Below are positions 20,359 through 29,699 of a DNA stretch of 64,000 nt, in pieces. Below the pieces are notes generated by a model. The model was not told the DNA's origin and did not search any database. It saw nothing but the letters and a program-made list of their open reading frames with translations. Each line of letters begins with the position of its first letter. The stretch's first letter is position 1. Origin of the DNA: an uncultured SAR116 cluster alpha proteobacterium (lineage in GTDB: Bacteria > Pseudomonadota > Alphaproteobacteria > Puniceispirillales > Puniceispirillaceae). The DNA lies in contig CABYZM010000004.1 in the NCBI GenBank assembly GCA_902523435.1, positions 27,055 to 91,054 on the forward strand, given 5' to 3'. The position numbers and the translations under genes were made by a program.

Positions 20359-21372
20359 ATGCCCAAATTACTCTCTGCTCAGTCTTCCTACGGCTATGAC
20401 CGCGCCCTTATCTGGTGGCTCTTTGGTATGGTTGGTCTAGTTGCCATTATGGTGGTGATTGGCGGTGTAACCCGCCTTACAGGCAGCGGACTGTCTATGG
20501 TTGAATGGCGACCTATTATGGGCGTTTTGCCTCCTCTGACAGAAGTTGAATGGATGCGGGTTTTTAACCTCTATCAAGCCTCACCTGAATTTCAGCAAGT
20601 CAACATGGATATGAATCTGTCCGAGTTTAAGGTGATTTTCTTCTGGGAATATGTGCATCGGGTCTGGGGCCGACTGCTGGGGCTAGCCTTTGGTTTGCCT
20701 TTGCTGTTTTTCTGGCTCGCGGGGCGGATCCCTCAGGGTTATGGCCTGCCACTTTTAGGTTTGCTCGCGCTAGGCAGCATGCAGGGTATTATTGGCTGGT
20801 GGATGGTCACTTCTGGCTTGGTTGATAATCCCGCTGTCTCACAGTATCGGCTTGTAATCCATCTCAGCACGGCGCTGCTCATTCTATTGCTATTACTGTG
20901 GACAGCATTAAATCTGCACTTTGGGCGGTCAAAGCGGCCATCTGGCCGTGCCGCAGCTACCTTGCTGTTGGTATTGCTAACTATTATTGCCGGAGCCTTT
21001 GTCGCCGGCATGGATGCCGGTCTTCTCTACAATGAATACCCTTTGATGGGCGATGGGCTGGTCCCCGTCGAATATTGGGAAAATGGCCTTTCTGACCCGT
21101 TTGACAATCCGGCTTCAGCCCAGTTCCACCATCGCTGGATAGCGGTGCTGGCTGTGTTGGCTGTAGCAGGTTTGTGGGTGTCTGGTATGCGAAGGGGGTT
21201 GGGTGGTATTGTGCATATTATGGCGCTGTCTGTAATTATTCAGTTCCTACTTGGACTTACCACATTACTGCTTGGCGTCCCCGTCTGGGCTGGAGCACTG
21301 CATCAGGCCGGGGCAGTTCTTTTACTCAGTTTAGTTTTGATTGTTACACATAGGCTGCAGGCACAGCAATGA
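20359..21372 (+). CDS. ctaA: Heme A synthase (COX15/CtaA)
   Basis: Inner-membrane enzyme that oxidises the methyl group of heme O to make heme A for aa3-type cytochrome oxidases. The 337 residues contain about eight hydrophobic helices. Conserved features include GGVTRLTGSGLSMVEWRP near residue 36, the heme-ligand histidines in WEYVHRVWGRL and QFHHRWIAVLA, and a C-terminal ALHQAGAVLLL. The long form with TGSGLSMVEW is the alphaproteobacterial/mitochondrial type. It stands alone, divergent from groES and convergent with aspS. No oxidase genes lie nearby. Confidence 0.94.
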   Translation: MPKLLSAQSSYGYDRALIWWLFGMVGLVAIMVVIGGVTRLTGSGLSMVEWRPIMGVLPPLTEVEWMRVFNLYQASPEFQQVNMDMNLSEFKVIFFWEYVHRVWGRLLGLAFGLPLLFFWLAGRIPQGYGLPLLGLLALGSMQGIIGWWMVTSGLVDNPAVSQYRLVIHLSTALLILLLLLWTALNLHFGRSKRPSGRAAATLLLVLLTIIAGAFVAGMDAGLLYNEYPLMGDGLVPVEYWENGLSDPFDNPASAQFHHRWIAVLAVLAVAGLWVSGMRRGLGGIVHIMALSVIIQFLLGLTTLLLGVPVWAGALHQAGAVLLLSLVLIVTHRLQAQQ

Positions 21373-21400
21373 ATTAAGTCCTTAAATCCTAACAGCCAAT

Positions 21401-23170
21401 TTAGGGTTGCCGGGGTAATTTAGGCCGGATATGCAGCTCACGTAGCGCAATGTCATCAACCTCAGATGGGGCGTTCATCATTAAATCTTCAGCCTTGCCA
21501 TTCATAGGAAACATAATGACCTCACGGATATTGGGCTCGTCAGCAATCAGCATCACCATCCGGTCAATACCCGGGGCAATTCCACCATGCGGCGGCGCGC
21601 CAAATTTAAAAGCATTAATCATGCCTGCGAACTGGTCATCAACCACTTCCGGCCCATAGCCAGCAATGTCAAAAGCTTTATACATTACCTCCGGTAAATG
21701 GTTCCGGATAGCCCCACTTGACAATTCCACCCCGTTGCAGACCAGGTCATACTGCCAGGCTTTAATTGTAAGCGGGTCTTGGGTATTCAGAGCATCAAGT
21801 CCGCCTTGCGGCATTGAAAATGGGTTATGCGAGAATTCAATTTTGCCTGTTGCCTCATCCAGTTCAAACATCGGAAAATCAACGATCCAGCAGAATTTAA
21901 AGCTTTTATAATCAATCAGATTTTGCTCTACCCCAATCCGCACACGTGCCTTTCCGGCGAGAGTGGCTGCTTCACTCGCAGGTGCGCAGGCAAAAAAGGC
22001 TGAATCACCATCACTCAACCCTAAACGGGTGCGAATTTCCTCAGCTTTTTCGGCTCCAAGCGCCTTCGCCACCGGACCACGGGCTTCGCCTTCACCATAA
22101 ATGATATAGCCCATGCCTGGTGCGCCTTCACCTTGCGCCCAACTGTTCATTCTGTCCGCAACCGCCCGGCTACCGCATCCTGGCCCTGGCACAGCGCGAA
22201 CCACCGCCCCTTTCTCAATATTTTTGGCAAAAATAGAAAAATCAGAACCGTCAAAAATATCAGTTACATCAGCAATTTCGATCGGAACCCGCAAATCAGG
22301 CTTGTCTGAGCCATATTTCAGAATAGCCTCATCAAATGGGATGTGTATGAAGTCAGGATCGATCTGCTTATCTGAAAATTCTTCAAATACACCCCGAATT
22401 ACAGGTTCAACGGCAGCAAATATATCTTTCTGTTCAACAAAACTCATCTCAAGATCAAGTTGGTAAAATTCACCTGGGCTACGGTCAGCGCGGCTGTCTT
22501 CATCACGGAAACAGGGCGCAATCTGAAAATAACGGTCAAAACCAGAAACCATTATGAGCTGTTTGAATTGCTGAGGTGCCTGCGGCAGGGCATAAAATTT
22601 ACCGGGATGCAGCCTTGCAGGCACGAGAAAATCACGTGCTCCTTCCGGTGATGAGGCTGTCAGAATTGGTGTTTGAAACTCTGTGAAGCCTTGAGCAACC
22701 ATACGCTGGCGGATAGACTGAATTATCTGCGCACGAAGCATCATATTCCCATGCGGTCGGCTACGGCGCAGATCAAGATACCGGTACTTGAGCCTTACTT
22801 CTTCACCAGAATCCTCATCAGAATTGACCTGCAGAGGCAATGTTTCAGCAGCAGACTGAACGATGAAATCCTCTATATGGACCTCAATCTCTCCCGTGGG
22901 GAGATTGCCATTGACTGTATCTTCTGAACGAGCCCTGACTTTGCCGGTAATGGTCACAACGGTCTCATTACGCACATCCTCAGCTTTGGCAAAGGCTGCA
23001 TCAGTGTTGTCCGTCACACATTGTATCAACCCGTAATGATCACGCAAATCAATAAACACAACACCGCCATGATCACGTTTGCGATGGACCCACCCGGATA
23101 ATCTGACGGTCTGACCAATATCTGTGGACCTTAAAGCCTCACAATGATGTGATCGATAAGGGTGCAACAT
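21401..23170 (-). CDS. aspS: Aspartyl-tRNA synthetase
   Basis: Class II synthetase charging tRNA-Asp. It starts with the OB-fold anticodon domain ([23 protein letters not shown]), followed by the catalytic core ([45 protein letters not shown]) and the bacterial GAD insertion, and ends with the motif 3 region [13 protein letters not shown]. From ATG 23170 it has 589 residues. This start has GGAG about 6 bases upstream, and [10 protein letters not shown] is the family N-terminus; a start at 23185 would add five residues. Many alphaproteobacteria lack AsnRS and use a non-discriminating AspRS with GatCAB, which is plausible here but not shown. Confidence 0.96.
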   Translation of the reverse strand: MLHPYRSHHCEALRSTDIGQTVRLSGWVHRKRDHGGVVFIDLRDHYGLIQCVTDNTDAAFAKAEDVRNETVVTITGKVRARSEDTVNGNLPTGEIEVHIEDFIVQSAAETLPLQVNSDEDSGEEVRLKYRYLDLRRSRPHGNMMLRAQIIQSIRQRMVAQGFTEFQTPILTASSPEGARDFLVPARLHPGKFYALPQAPQQFKQLIMVSGFDRYFQIAPCFRDEDSRADRSPGEFYQLDLEMSFVEQKDIFAAVEPVIRGVFEEFSDKQIDPDFIHIPFDEAILKYGSDKPDLRVPIEIADVTDIFDGSDFSIFAKNIEKGAVVRAVPGPGCGSRAVADRMNSWAQGEGAPGMGYIIYGEGEARGPVAKALGAEKAEEIRTRLGLSDGDSAFFACAPASEAATLAGKARVRIGVEQNLIDYKSFKFCWIVDFPMFELDEATGKIEFSHNPFSMPQGGLDALNTQDPLTIKAWQYDLVCNGVELSSGAIRNHLPEVMYKAFDIAGYGPEVVDDQFAGMINAFKFGAPPHGGIAPGIDRMVMLIADEPNIREVIMFPMNGKAEDLMMNAPSEVDDIALRELHIRPKLPRQP

Positions 23171-23274
23171 CTCTGTCTCCATCACTTGAAAAACTACCGG
23201 AGTAAAACCCTGCCGCAGTATGCATCAAAACTGCCAAACTGCAAGCTTTTGTCTGGCTTAAGCCTCTATCGAAT

Positions 23275-24279
23275 TCAACTCCGCCGACGTCTGCGGCGGC
23301 GTCTGCTCTGCCCATCTTCGGCACTGTCAGGCAAATCTTTCCAAGGTTTACCCAGCTTTGCTTCAATTTCTGTGAGCGTTGCTGTGCTTGCCAAAGGGGT
23401 CTGGTTCAAAGCCTGTGCCATCAACCGGACATGTTCAGGACTAGTCCCGCAGCAGCCACCAATGATTTTTACCCCCAAATCACGAGCCAGAACCGCGTAA
23501 TCAGCCATCAGTTCAGGCGTGCCATGATAATGAACCTTCCCATCAACATAAACAGGAATGCCACAATTGCCTTTCGCGATGACAGCTGGGTTTTTTTCTC
23601 TATGTTTAAATTTATACACAGTATCCAGAAGCTCAGCCGGACCAATCCCACAATTAGCCCCAAAGGCGTCAAGACCAAGTGATGTTGCAAATTCGGTGTA
23701 GGCAGCTGGTGTGACCCCCATCATGGTCCGTCCTGCCGTATCAAAGGTCATTGTTGCTGCGACAGGCAGATTTGTCCGCCGCGCTCCTTTGACAGCAGCT
23801 TCAACTTCTTCCAGTGATGACATGGTTTCAATCCACAGCAGATCTGCTCCACCCTCAGCCAGAGCAAAGGCCTGTTCAGCAAAAGCCTGCTCAGCAGCGT
23901 CAGATGTTAATGCGCCAAGGGGCTGGAACAGCTCCCCTGTCGGGCCCATGGACCCAGCAACTAGAACTTGTTTATCTGCCGCATCTGCTGCCTGACGGGC
24001 CAGTCCTGCAGCGGCCAAATTCAGCGCATTCACGCTATTCTCAGCCTGATGCAACTTTAAGCGAAACGATGTACCGCCAAAAGAATTGGTCAAAATAATA
24101 TCAGCCCCGGCCGCAACAAAGCTAGCATGTAAAGTGGTTACACGGTCTGGATATTCAACATTCCATAATTCTGGCGGATAACCGGTTTCAAGCCCCGCAT
24201 GAAAAAAATTTGTTCCTGTTGCGCCATCTGCCAACAACCAGTCTCTTGTTGCGAATATCTGTTCAAATGTTTGTCTCAT
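23275..24279 (-). CDS. bmt: Homocysteine S-methyltransferase family protein (Bmt type, betaine-homocysteine methyltransferase)
   Basis: Zinc-dependent methyltransferase that remakes methionine from homocysteine. The closest family I recognise is the alphaproteobacterial Bmt, which uses glycine betaine; the donor is inferred. Of 334 residues, the N-terminus (LLADGATGTNFFHAGLE) and DIILTNSFGGTSFRL are typical. The zinc ligands are the Cys in FGANCGIGP and the pair in GGCCGTSPEHV. The C-terminus is odd: it ends in eight consecutive arginines and a serine, a basic tail beyond the TIM barrel. It sits 104 bases downstream of aspS on the same strand. Confidence 0.88.
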   Translation of the reverse strand: MRQTFEQIFATRDWLLADGATGTNFFHAGLETGYPPELWNVEYPDRVTTLHASFVAAGADIILTNSFGGTSFRLKLHQAENSVNALNLAAAGLARQAADAADKQVLVAGSMGPTGELFQPLGALTSDAAEQAFAEQAFALAEGGADLLWIETMSSLEEVEAAVKGARRTNLPVAATMTFDTAGRTMMGVTPAAYTEFATSLGLDAFGANCGIGPAELLDTVYKFKHREKNPAVIAKGNCGIPVYVDGKVHYHGTPELMADYAVLARDLGVKIIGGCCGTSPEHVRLMAQALNQTPLASTATLTEIEAKLGKPWKDLPDSAEDGQSRRRRRRRRS

Positions 24280-24321
24280 AACTCAGTCTTACTCTGATAG
24301 GCGGTAAGGGACTATGCGTCG

Positions 24322-24531
24322 CTATTTCTTCTGGCGACGCCGTATCCGTCTAGGGTGAAGACCTGTTTTTTCAGATCGGCGCTGTTTCAGGTCTTGCAGG
24401 AGTTCAGCTTGCTCATATGTGCTCATTGCCGACCACCTAGCAATCTCCCGGCGGCTTCGATAACAGCCCAGACAATTTCCAGTTTCCGGGTCAATCTGAC
24501 AAATACTTATGCAGGGTGAAGGCAACGTCAT
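24322..24531 (-). CDS. DUF1289 family protein (69 aa)
   Basis: A small cysteine-rich protein of the DUF1289 family. The pattern PCISICQIDPETGNCLGCYR has four cysteines suited to binding metal, followed by the conserved REIARWSAMS. The C-terminal 20 residues are strongly basic (RRIRRRQKK). Function is unknown. It is encoded on the same strand upstream of bmt with a 42-base gap. Confidence 0.88.
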   Translation of the reverse strand: MTLPSPCISICQIDPETGNCLGCYRSRREIARWSAMSTYEQAELLQDLKQRRSEKTGLHPRRIRRRQKK

Positions 24532-24590
24532 TCTTGTTTTATCCTGCTGTTATTTGGTCCCCAATCAGCCAGACTAGCCTGAAATGGCCC

Positions 24591-25115
24591 TTAGGCAGCT
24601 GCACTGTCACCATTCTGTTCTTCAAGGCAGACAGCCACAAAATCACGCGTTATAATTGTGATTGACGTCTCATCATCTACCCATAACAGGCGGTTATGAC
24701 GACCTGTCTCACCCTTATCGCGTATCAGTTCCGTCTGAATGGCTGTATCTATTTCACTTATCAGGTTTAGCGCATCGCCCTGAACCAGAATGGGCATATT
24801 TTCTCGTAAAAACGCCTTGATAATGCGTGCGGCGTGTAATTCTTCAGCCAACATCTCAAGATGCATTTCACCAGACGGGATTATTAAGGCGTCATAATCA
24901 ACTGCGAGCGTTTCTGAGAGCTGGGAATCAACAGGGTAAGACATGCCTAGCTGTGTCCCTGTCCGGCCCTGTACTAGTCCTGTAGACGCAGAAATCACTC
25001 TCAGCTGTGCGTTCTGGCCAATTAGCATCCTCTGAATTTCAACAAAATTCTTTTCTTCAAATCCGGTGGCAACCATGATTGCAATTTTTTGACCTGAAAG
25101 CGTTGTCTTCGTCAT
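24591..25115 (-). CDS. DJ-1/PfpI-like protein lacking the nucleophile cysteine
   Basis: A 174-residue protein with the DJ-1/PfpI fold pattern: KIAIMVATGFEEKNFVEI at the N-terminus (the conserved Glu at 20-21), a central YDALIIPSGEMHLEML in place of the usual GG(A/R) loop, and the region that should carry the nucleophile elbow reading MPILVQGDALNLI (about 108-120). The usual A-I-C-H is replaced by L-V-Q-G, so protease, glyoxalase or deglycase chemistry is unlikely. It may be a binding or structural paralogue, as in catalase-fused domains. ATG 25115 is chosen because GGAG lies 8 bases before it. The upstream gap is unusually long. Confidence 0.8.
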   Translation of the reverse strand: MTKTTLSGQKIAIMVATGFEEKNFVEIQRMLIGQNAQLRVISASTGLVQGRTGTQLGMSYPVDSQLSETLAVDYDALIIPSGEMHLEMLAEELHAARIIKAFLRENMPILVQGDALNLISEIDTAIQTELIRDKGETGRHNRLLWVDDETSITIITRDFVAVCLEEQNGDSAAA

Positions 25116-25766
25116 AAATATCACTCCATTTATGCATGTATTCGCCGTAAACTGATTTTAATGTCCTTGTTTGTAGTATCCTTGTTAACCGCGTCTGACC
25201 ATAGACACCAGCTAAGTGCTACTCATTATTGAGCGGGCTGTTTCAACTCTTCGTTGCCCACCATGTATATTTTGACCGGGAAAATGCCGATTAGGCACAG
25301 ATATAAACCTAGTTACCGATTATGCGCGGTTTATACAGAGGGTAAGAAAAGATTTCAACCAATTTATGCGACATTGAGGTTGATTCAGGTTGGCATACCT
25401 GTTGGCGCTCTCTGACACTAAATAGCCAGACGTAATGGAGCGGACGACGGGGTTCAAAAATGCGAACTTCTAGCTTGGAAAGCTCATGCTTTGTCGACTG
25501 GTCTGCACCCGCATTCTAATCTAAGGGAGTGTCGACGTTCAGAAATTCTGTCAAGGCAATAGGTTTCTTTCAGGTCTATATTTTTGACACTTTATGTCTG
25601 CCAGATTAACACAGGTGTTTAGATACAAGTTAGGATTGTCTGATCTTCATAACAGCATTTAGCGTATAGAAAAGAAGAGAAATCAGGCATCAGCTGCTAG
25701 GGTACACATCGCTTGGTTGCATCAATGACATTTGTCACAAAAATGAGTAAGGATCGGATTTGAGTC
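25116..25766. other. 650-base gap without a recognised coding gene
   Basis: The longest stretch without a recognisable gene. It lies between the divergent DJ-1-like gene and folE. I find no ORF that looks coding. It contains the tRNA-Gly relic at 25436-25512 and a TTGACA box at 25584-25589 (followed 16 bases later by TTAACA, a weak -10) that might start folE transcription. There is a short hairpin TGACA-TT-TGTCA about 40 bases before folE, and AAGGA 13 bases before the folE start. I looked for a tmRNA or 6S RNA pattern and did not see one. Confidence 0.6.
25436..25512 (-). pseudogene. Degenerate tRNA-Gly (anticodon UCC)
   Basis: Read on the minus strand, 77 bases run from GCGGGTG to CGTCCGC-T-CCA, a complete 7-bp acceptor stem (two G-U pairs) with the U73 discriminator usual for tRNA-Gly and an encoded CCA. 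The anticodon arm keeps loop TTTCCAA with anticodon TCC and four of five stem pairs (one a wobble). The D stem keeps only 1 of 4 pairs and the T stem 2 of 5. The T loop reads TTTGAAC instead of TTCGAAC. Alignment to a normal tRNA-Gly is continuous from end to end, so this looks like a decayed gene rather than chance. A functional copy must lie elsewhere. Confidence 0.65.
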
Positions 25767-26405
25767 ATGACACCATATGACAGCACTACACCTGAAAGAG
25801 AGAGCAGCACTGCATCTCAGCTGGAAACAGTAGAACAAAGACCAAGCAGGGAAGACGCCGAAAAAGCCGTAGAACTGCTGCTGCGCTGGGCTGGGGATGA
25901 CCCGTCGCGCGAGGGGTTAGTGGATACACCTGCCCGTGTTGTCAGAGCTTATGAAGAATTTTTTTCCGGCTATCAAGAAGACCCTGAGGATATGCTAACC
26001 CGGACCTTCGAAGAGGTCGAAGGCTACGATGATATGGTGATGTTGCGCGGTATTGATCTGCAATCCCATTGTGAGCATCATATGGTTCCCATTTTGGGGC
26101 AGGCGCATATTGCCTACCTACCCGATCGCCGTGTTGTCGGCATATCCAAGCTAGCCCGTGTTCTGGATAGCTTTGGTAGACGCTTGCAAACACAGGAAAC
26201 AATGACAGCACAAGTCGCAAATGCGATTCAGAACGCATTGAAACCAAAAGGTGTTGCAATCCTTGTTGACGCGAAACATCAATGCATGACGACAAGAGGC
26301 GTGAAGAAGCCCAACGTATCGATGGTTACCACTAGGTTTACTGGACATTTCAAGGATAATGCTGAACTGCGCGATCGTTTCTATCAGCATATTAAGCTTG
26401 GATAG
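25767..26405 (+). CDS. folE: GTP cyclohydrolase I (FolE, type IA)
   Basis: Converts GTP to dihydroneopterin triphosphate, the entry step to folate and, through QueD, to queuosine. The 212 residues carry the zinc and catalytic motifs of type [20 protein letters not shown] (Cys and His ligands), the [20 protein letters not shown] segment and [12 protein letters not shown] with the third ligand Cys. The first 30 residues are variable. It starts at ATG 25767 with AAGGA about 13 bases upstream. It shares the window with folB, folD and a FolM-like gene but in separate operons. Confidence 0.96.
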   Translation: MTPYDSTTPERESSTASQLETVEQRPSREDAEKAVELLLRWAGDDPSREGLVDTPARVVRAYEEFFSGYQEDPEDMLTRTFEEVEGYDDMVMLRGIDLQSHCEHHMVPILGQAHIAYLPDRRVVGISKLARVLDSFGRRLQTQETMTAQVANAIQNALKPKGVAILVDAKHQCMTTRGVKKPNVSMVTTRFTGHFKDNAELRDRFYQHIKLG

Positions 26406-26450
26406 TTTGACTGGACATTTTGGTTAAAACACGCCTATAACCTCAGCTAT

Positions 26451-26471
26451 ATCCAGCAGATCATGCTGGAT
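26451..26471. repeat. Perfect inverted repeat between folE and trkH
   Basis: ATCCAGCA (26451-26458) and TGCTGGAT (26464-26471) around a 5-base loop. No T-run follows on the plus strand, so it is a poor intrinsic terminator; it could be an RNA hairpin ahead of trkH or an operator. Confidence 0.5.
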
Positions 26472-26512
26472 GAAAGACCCCTAGCGCATGAGGATGAGGC
26501 GAAAAAACGCTG

Positions 26513-27958
26513 ATGCACGCTGCACCTGTTCTCAAAATCTTAGGTCTGTTGCTATCTATTCTGGCTGTTGCCATGCTTATCCCAATGTCTTTCGATTTAA
26601 TCAGCGGCAATTTGGACTGGAATGCTTTTGCTGCTGCATCGTTGTTCACTGGCTTTATTGGTATCTGTCTATGGCTAGCCAACCGAAAGATCAATGACAA
26701 TGAGCTTGGCCTGAAAGAGGCATTTTTGCTGACCAATGGTGCATGGGCCCTGATTGGTCTATTTGGCGCTTTGCCTTTTTACTTCTCAAGCCTTGAACTG
26801 TCCGTGGTTGATTCAGTTTTTGAGTCTACATCTGGCATCACCACCACGGGTTCAACGATTTTAAGCGACATTGAGCAAGCTTCTTCAGGCCTGTTAATCT
26901 GGAGGGCTTTATTACAATGGCTAGGAGGAGTTGGGATCATTGTAATGGCCATAGCTGTTTTGCCAATGCTGTCAGTTGGCGGAATGCAGCTGTTCCGCAC
27001 AGAATCATTTGAGACAGCAGATAAGGTTATTCCCCGGGCTACTCAGCTGGCTGGGGGCATTTTTGCTGTCTATACTGGGCTGACTATTTTATGGACAGCT
27101 ATGCTAGCTGGTGCTGGGATGCCCTCATTTGACGCTCTCGCACATGCAATGACAACACTTGCAACAGGTGGATATTCAACAAAAACATCTTCAGTTGGGG
27201 CATTTGACTCGCATCTGATTGAGCTAATTATAATTGCGGGCATGATCGTTGGGAGCCTGCCATTTGTGCACTATCTGGCTCTGGCACGTGGCGGCTGGAA
27301 AGGACTGTGGAATGACCCGCAGGTTAAATGGTTTGTGGTTCTTATGGCTGCCGTTATTACTCTGATCACAATTGACCTAAACAAAGATGGTCATGGCTGG
27401 GCAGATGCCCTACGTCTGTCTTCATTTAACTCCATTTCCGTTTTAACAGGCACAGGCTATGGAACAGCTGACTTTGCGCTGTGGGGTGGGGCGTCAACAA
27501 CTATTCTCCTGATCTGCATGTTTATCGGCGGGTGTGCGGGGTCCACCACCTGCGGAATTAAAATGTTCAGGCTTCAAGTGCTGGCGGCCAATATTAAGGT
27601 TCAACTTGCCCGGTTGCTAAGGCCTCACGCTGTTGTGATTGCTTATTACAACAAGCGGCCTGTCCCAGAGCCGGTGCTGGATGCAGTTATGGGGTTTTTC
27701 TACCTTTATATACTGTGTTTTGTTGCGCTGACGATGATTTTAGGGCTGTTTGGCCTTGATTTTCAAACAGCATTATCAGGAGCAGCTACTTCTATCTCAA
27801 ATGTTGGTCCAGGTTTGGGTGATGTAATTGGCCCAGCTGGTGACTTCAGCAATCTTCCAGCCGGTGCAAAATGGGCCATGTGTTTAGGCATGCTGCTTGG
27901 CCGCCTTGAGCTTTTCACAGTCCTAGTCATGCTAAGCCCACGTTTTTGGGGCCGTTAA
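26513..27958 (+). CDS. trkH: Trk-type potassium uptake protein TrkH
   Basis: Pore-forming subunit of a Trk K+ uptake system in the inner membrane. The 481 residues contain about ten hydrophobic helices and the four pore loops, recognisable as FESTSGITTTGST, MTTLATGGYSTKTS, FNSISVLTGTGYGT and ATSISNVGPGLG. The conserved GCAGSTTCGIKMFR segment follows the third pore repeat. The regulatory subunit gene trkA is not in this window. It follows folE by 107 bases on the same strand; co-transcription is possible. Confidence 0.93.
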   Translation: MHAAPVLKILGLLLSILAVAMLIPMSFDLISGNLDWNAFAAASLFTGFIGICLWLANRKINDNELGLKEAFLLTNGAWALIGLFGALPFYFSSLELSVVDSVFESTSGITTTGSTILSDIEQASSGLLIWRALLQWLGGVGIIVMAIAVLPMLSVGGMQLFRTESFETADKVIPRATQLAGGIFAVYTGLTILWTAMLAGAGMPSFDALAHAMTTLATGGYSTKTSSVGAFDSHLIELIIIAGMIVGSLPFVHYLALARGGWKGLWNDPQVKWFVVLMAAVITLITIDLNKDGHGWADALRLSSFNSISVLTGTGYGTADFALWGGASTTILLICMFIGGCAGSTTCGIKMFRLQVLAANIKVQLARLLRPHAVVIAYYNKRPVPEPVLDAVMGFFYLYILCFVALTMILGLFGLDFQTALSGAATSISNVGPGLGDVIGPAGDFSNLPAGAKWAMCLGMLLGRLELFTVLVMLSPRFWGR

Positions 27959-27963
27959 TTAAG

Positions 27964-28575
27964 TTATGGTCGAATAATTTCAGCGATGTTTGTGATCTGT
28001 TTGCGAGCTTCGATATCCAGCAAATTCACGGCCTCAATCATGACTTCCCTTACAGCAATTTGACGTTCATTCGGGGTCTTGGATTCGCTTAATGTGCGGG
28101 TTGTTGAGGCAATCACGTCGACAATACCCTGCTTACCACCAACAGGCTGTACCCACATTAGCTTTGTTACGATATCAACACGAATTTTACTTTCTTGCTG
28201 ATCGGAAAAGACTTCTAAAAGGGCCGTACCCTGCGGCAGATCCGTCACTTGGACACTGGCTTGTGAAATATCGAGAACAACTTCACCAGAACCGCCTACG
28301 GGCACCAATGCATATTTTGCCCAGTCCACCACCATCGACGATAGATCGGGCACCAGCGTGTGCTCGATAAAAGGAGGCTCCATCGGCATCTGCCAGTTTT
28401 CAATAATTTCCAGCTTGCGAGCATCTACCCGAATTGATTCAAAGCCCGCAGGGTCATACTTTGACAGTGGGGGTGCAGCAGGAGGTGGATTTGCACATCC
28501 ATTTAAGACAGCAAGAAGTCCAGCGAAAATCAGACAGGAAAAAATTCGTCTGCTTCGCAAAGGGTGGTTAATCAT
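27964..28575 (-). CDS. Predicted lipoprotein of unknown function (203 aa)
   Basis: Starts with a signal sequence (RRIFSCLIFAGLLAVLNGC) whose lipobox is LNGC, with Cys at residue 27, then a proline-rich linker (ANPPPAAPPLSKY). The mature part has alternating strand-like segments (VVLDISQASVQVTDL; KIRVDIVTKLMWVQP) resembling outer-membrane-facing lipoproteins found in alphaproteobacteria. No residue pattern assigns an activity. It is last in the argD-argF-hslO cluster, separated from hslO by 131 bases, so it may be transcribed independently. Confidence 0.82.
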   Translation of the reverse strand: MINHPLRSRRIFSCLIFAGLLAVLNGCANPPPAAPPLSKYDPAGFESIRVDARKLEIIENWQMPMEPPFIEHTLVPDLSSMVVDWAKYALVPVGGSGEVVLDISQASVQVTDLPQGTALLEVFSDQQESKIRVDIVTKLMWVQPVGGKQGIVDVIASTTRTLSESKTPNERQIAVREVMIEAVNLLDIEARKQITNIAEIIRP

Positions 28576-28706
28576 TCTAGTTCACCTCAGGCGGTTATGC
28601 CAACTATGTCGACAATGATAACAAAGCTTTGTAAAAATTGAAGCAAAAAGTCATCACATTTGCAGATGAATACTCTCTGCCTAATTTTGGTTCACCACCA
28701 AACTTA

Positions 28707-29666
28707 TTAAAAGTCTTGACTATGATAGCTTCGTGTTGTTTTACAAAACTCGCAATTAACAACCAAATGTCCTGTCTCATCGCTCATATCTATGCGCTGT
28801 TCAGGAGACAAGGACTGCAGCATCGATTCAACTTTTTCTGCTGAACACCGGCAATGATCAGACATCGGGCGAAAGGGCTGAATATGAAGTCCGTTGGCAT
28901 GAAACAACCGGAACAACAGTTCATCAGGACGTAAGGTTGCATCAAGCAGTTCTGCCTTCTGTGCAGATGACATTAACACCATCGCTGTGTGCCATTCATC
29001 TTCAAGCGATGCTGCGGACCACTTTAGAGAGTCTTGACCACCCTCTTCAGCGATCTGTTGCAGGAACAGAGCCGCGCTCTGCCACCCTGAGGCTGTTTTT
29101 TGAGCAACCGTGATCACATTCGCAGCCAGCTGCTCAGAATTTTTGAACCATGTCACAGCACAATGTCCCAAATGCGGACCTTCAAGTTCAACAATACCCT
29201 GATAGCGATGGGCAAAACCCCCACTTGGTGCGGCCTGATCAATTGTAAACGCGACGTGGCCTGCTCCCATCAGTCGAGGCAGAACAGCTGAACCTGATTC
29301 ATTGAGTTGCGCTACCTGCTGATCATCAAAGGCAGCATAAGAGCGTATATGACCATCTGATGTTACATCTGCAAACAAAGTTTTAACAGCCCCGTCACCT
29401 TTCGCCTGAACAGTGAAAACACCCTCAAATTTCAGGGTTGTGGACAAGCAAGCTGCGAGACCCATCATCTCTGCGCACACTTCACTGACATTATTCGGGT
29501 AAGCGTGACGGTCAAGAATTGATGCTGCCGGAGAAAACAAACGCGCAAGCCTGCCTCTAATTAGTGGTTTTGACTGGCTAGCCACCTCACCTGTCAGATA
29601 AAAGGGGACAACACAGCTTTGATCCGCAGCCGCCCTCTTTGCATTATCAAATGACTTATCTACCAT
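28707..29666 (-). CDS. hslO: Redox-regulated chaperone Hsp33
   Basis: Holdase chaperone switched on by oxidation and zinc release. The 319 residues end in the zinc-binding redox switch, with CRCS (about 268) and CEFC (about 301) giving the CxC and CxxC pairs. The N-terminal substrate-binding domain has TLKFEGVFTVQAKGDGAVKTL. It lies 33 bases downstream of argF, a pairing typical of alphaproteobacteria (argD-argF-hslO). Confidence 0.95.
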   Translation of the reverse strand: MVDKSFDNAKRAAADQSCVVPFYLTGEVASQSKPLIRGRLARLFSPAASILDRHAYPNNVSEVCAEMMGLAACLSTTLKFEGVFTVQAKGDGAVKTLFADVTSDGHIRSYAAFDDQQVAQLNESGSAVLPRLMGAGHVAFTIDQAAPSGGFAHRYQGIVELEGPHLGHCAVTWFKNSEQLAANVITVAQKTASGWQSAALFLQQIAEEGGQDSLKWSAASLEDEWHTAMVLMSSAQKAELLDATLRPDELLFRLFHANGLHIQPFRPMSDHCRCSAEKVESMLQSLSPEQRIDMSDETGHLVVNCEFCKTTRSYHSQDF

Positions 29667-29699
29667 GAGCAGATACCTGACGTCACCATCACCCCCTAT

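Noticed and set aside
25436..25512. Reading the tRNA-like element as tmRNA or 6S RNA
   Set aside because: It has an anticodon arm with a glycine anticodon and no mRNA-like part; the pattern fits tRNA-Gly better.
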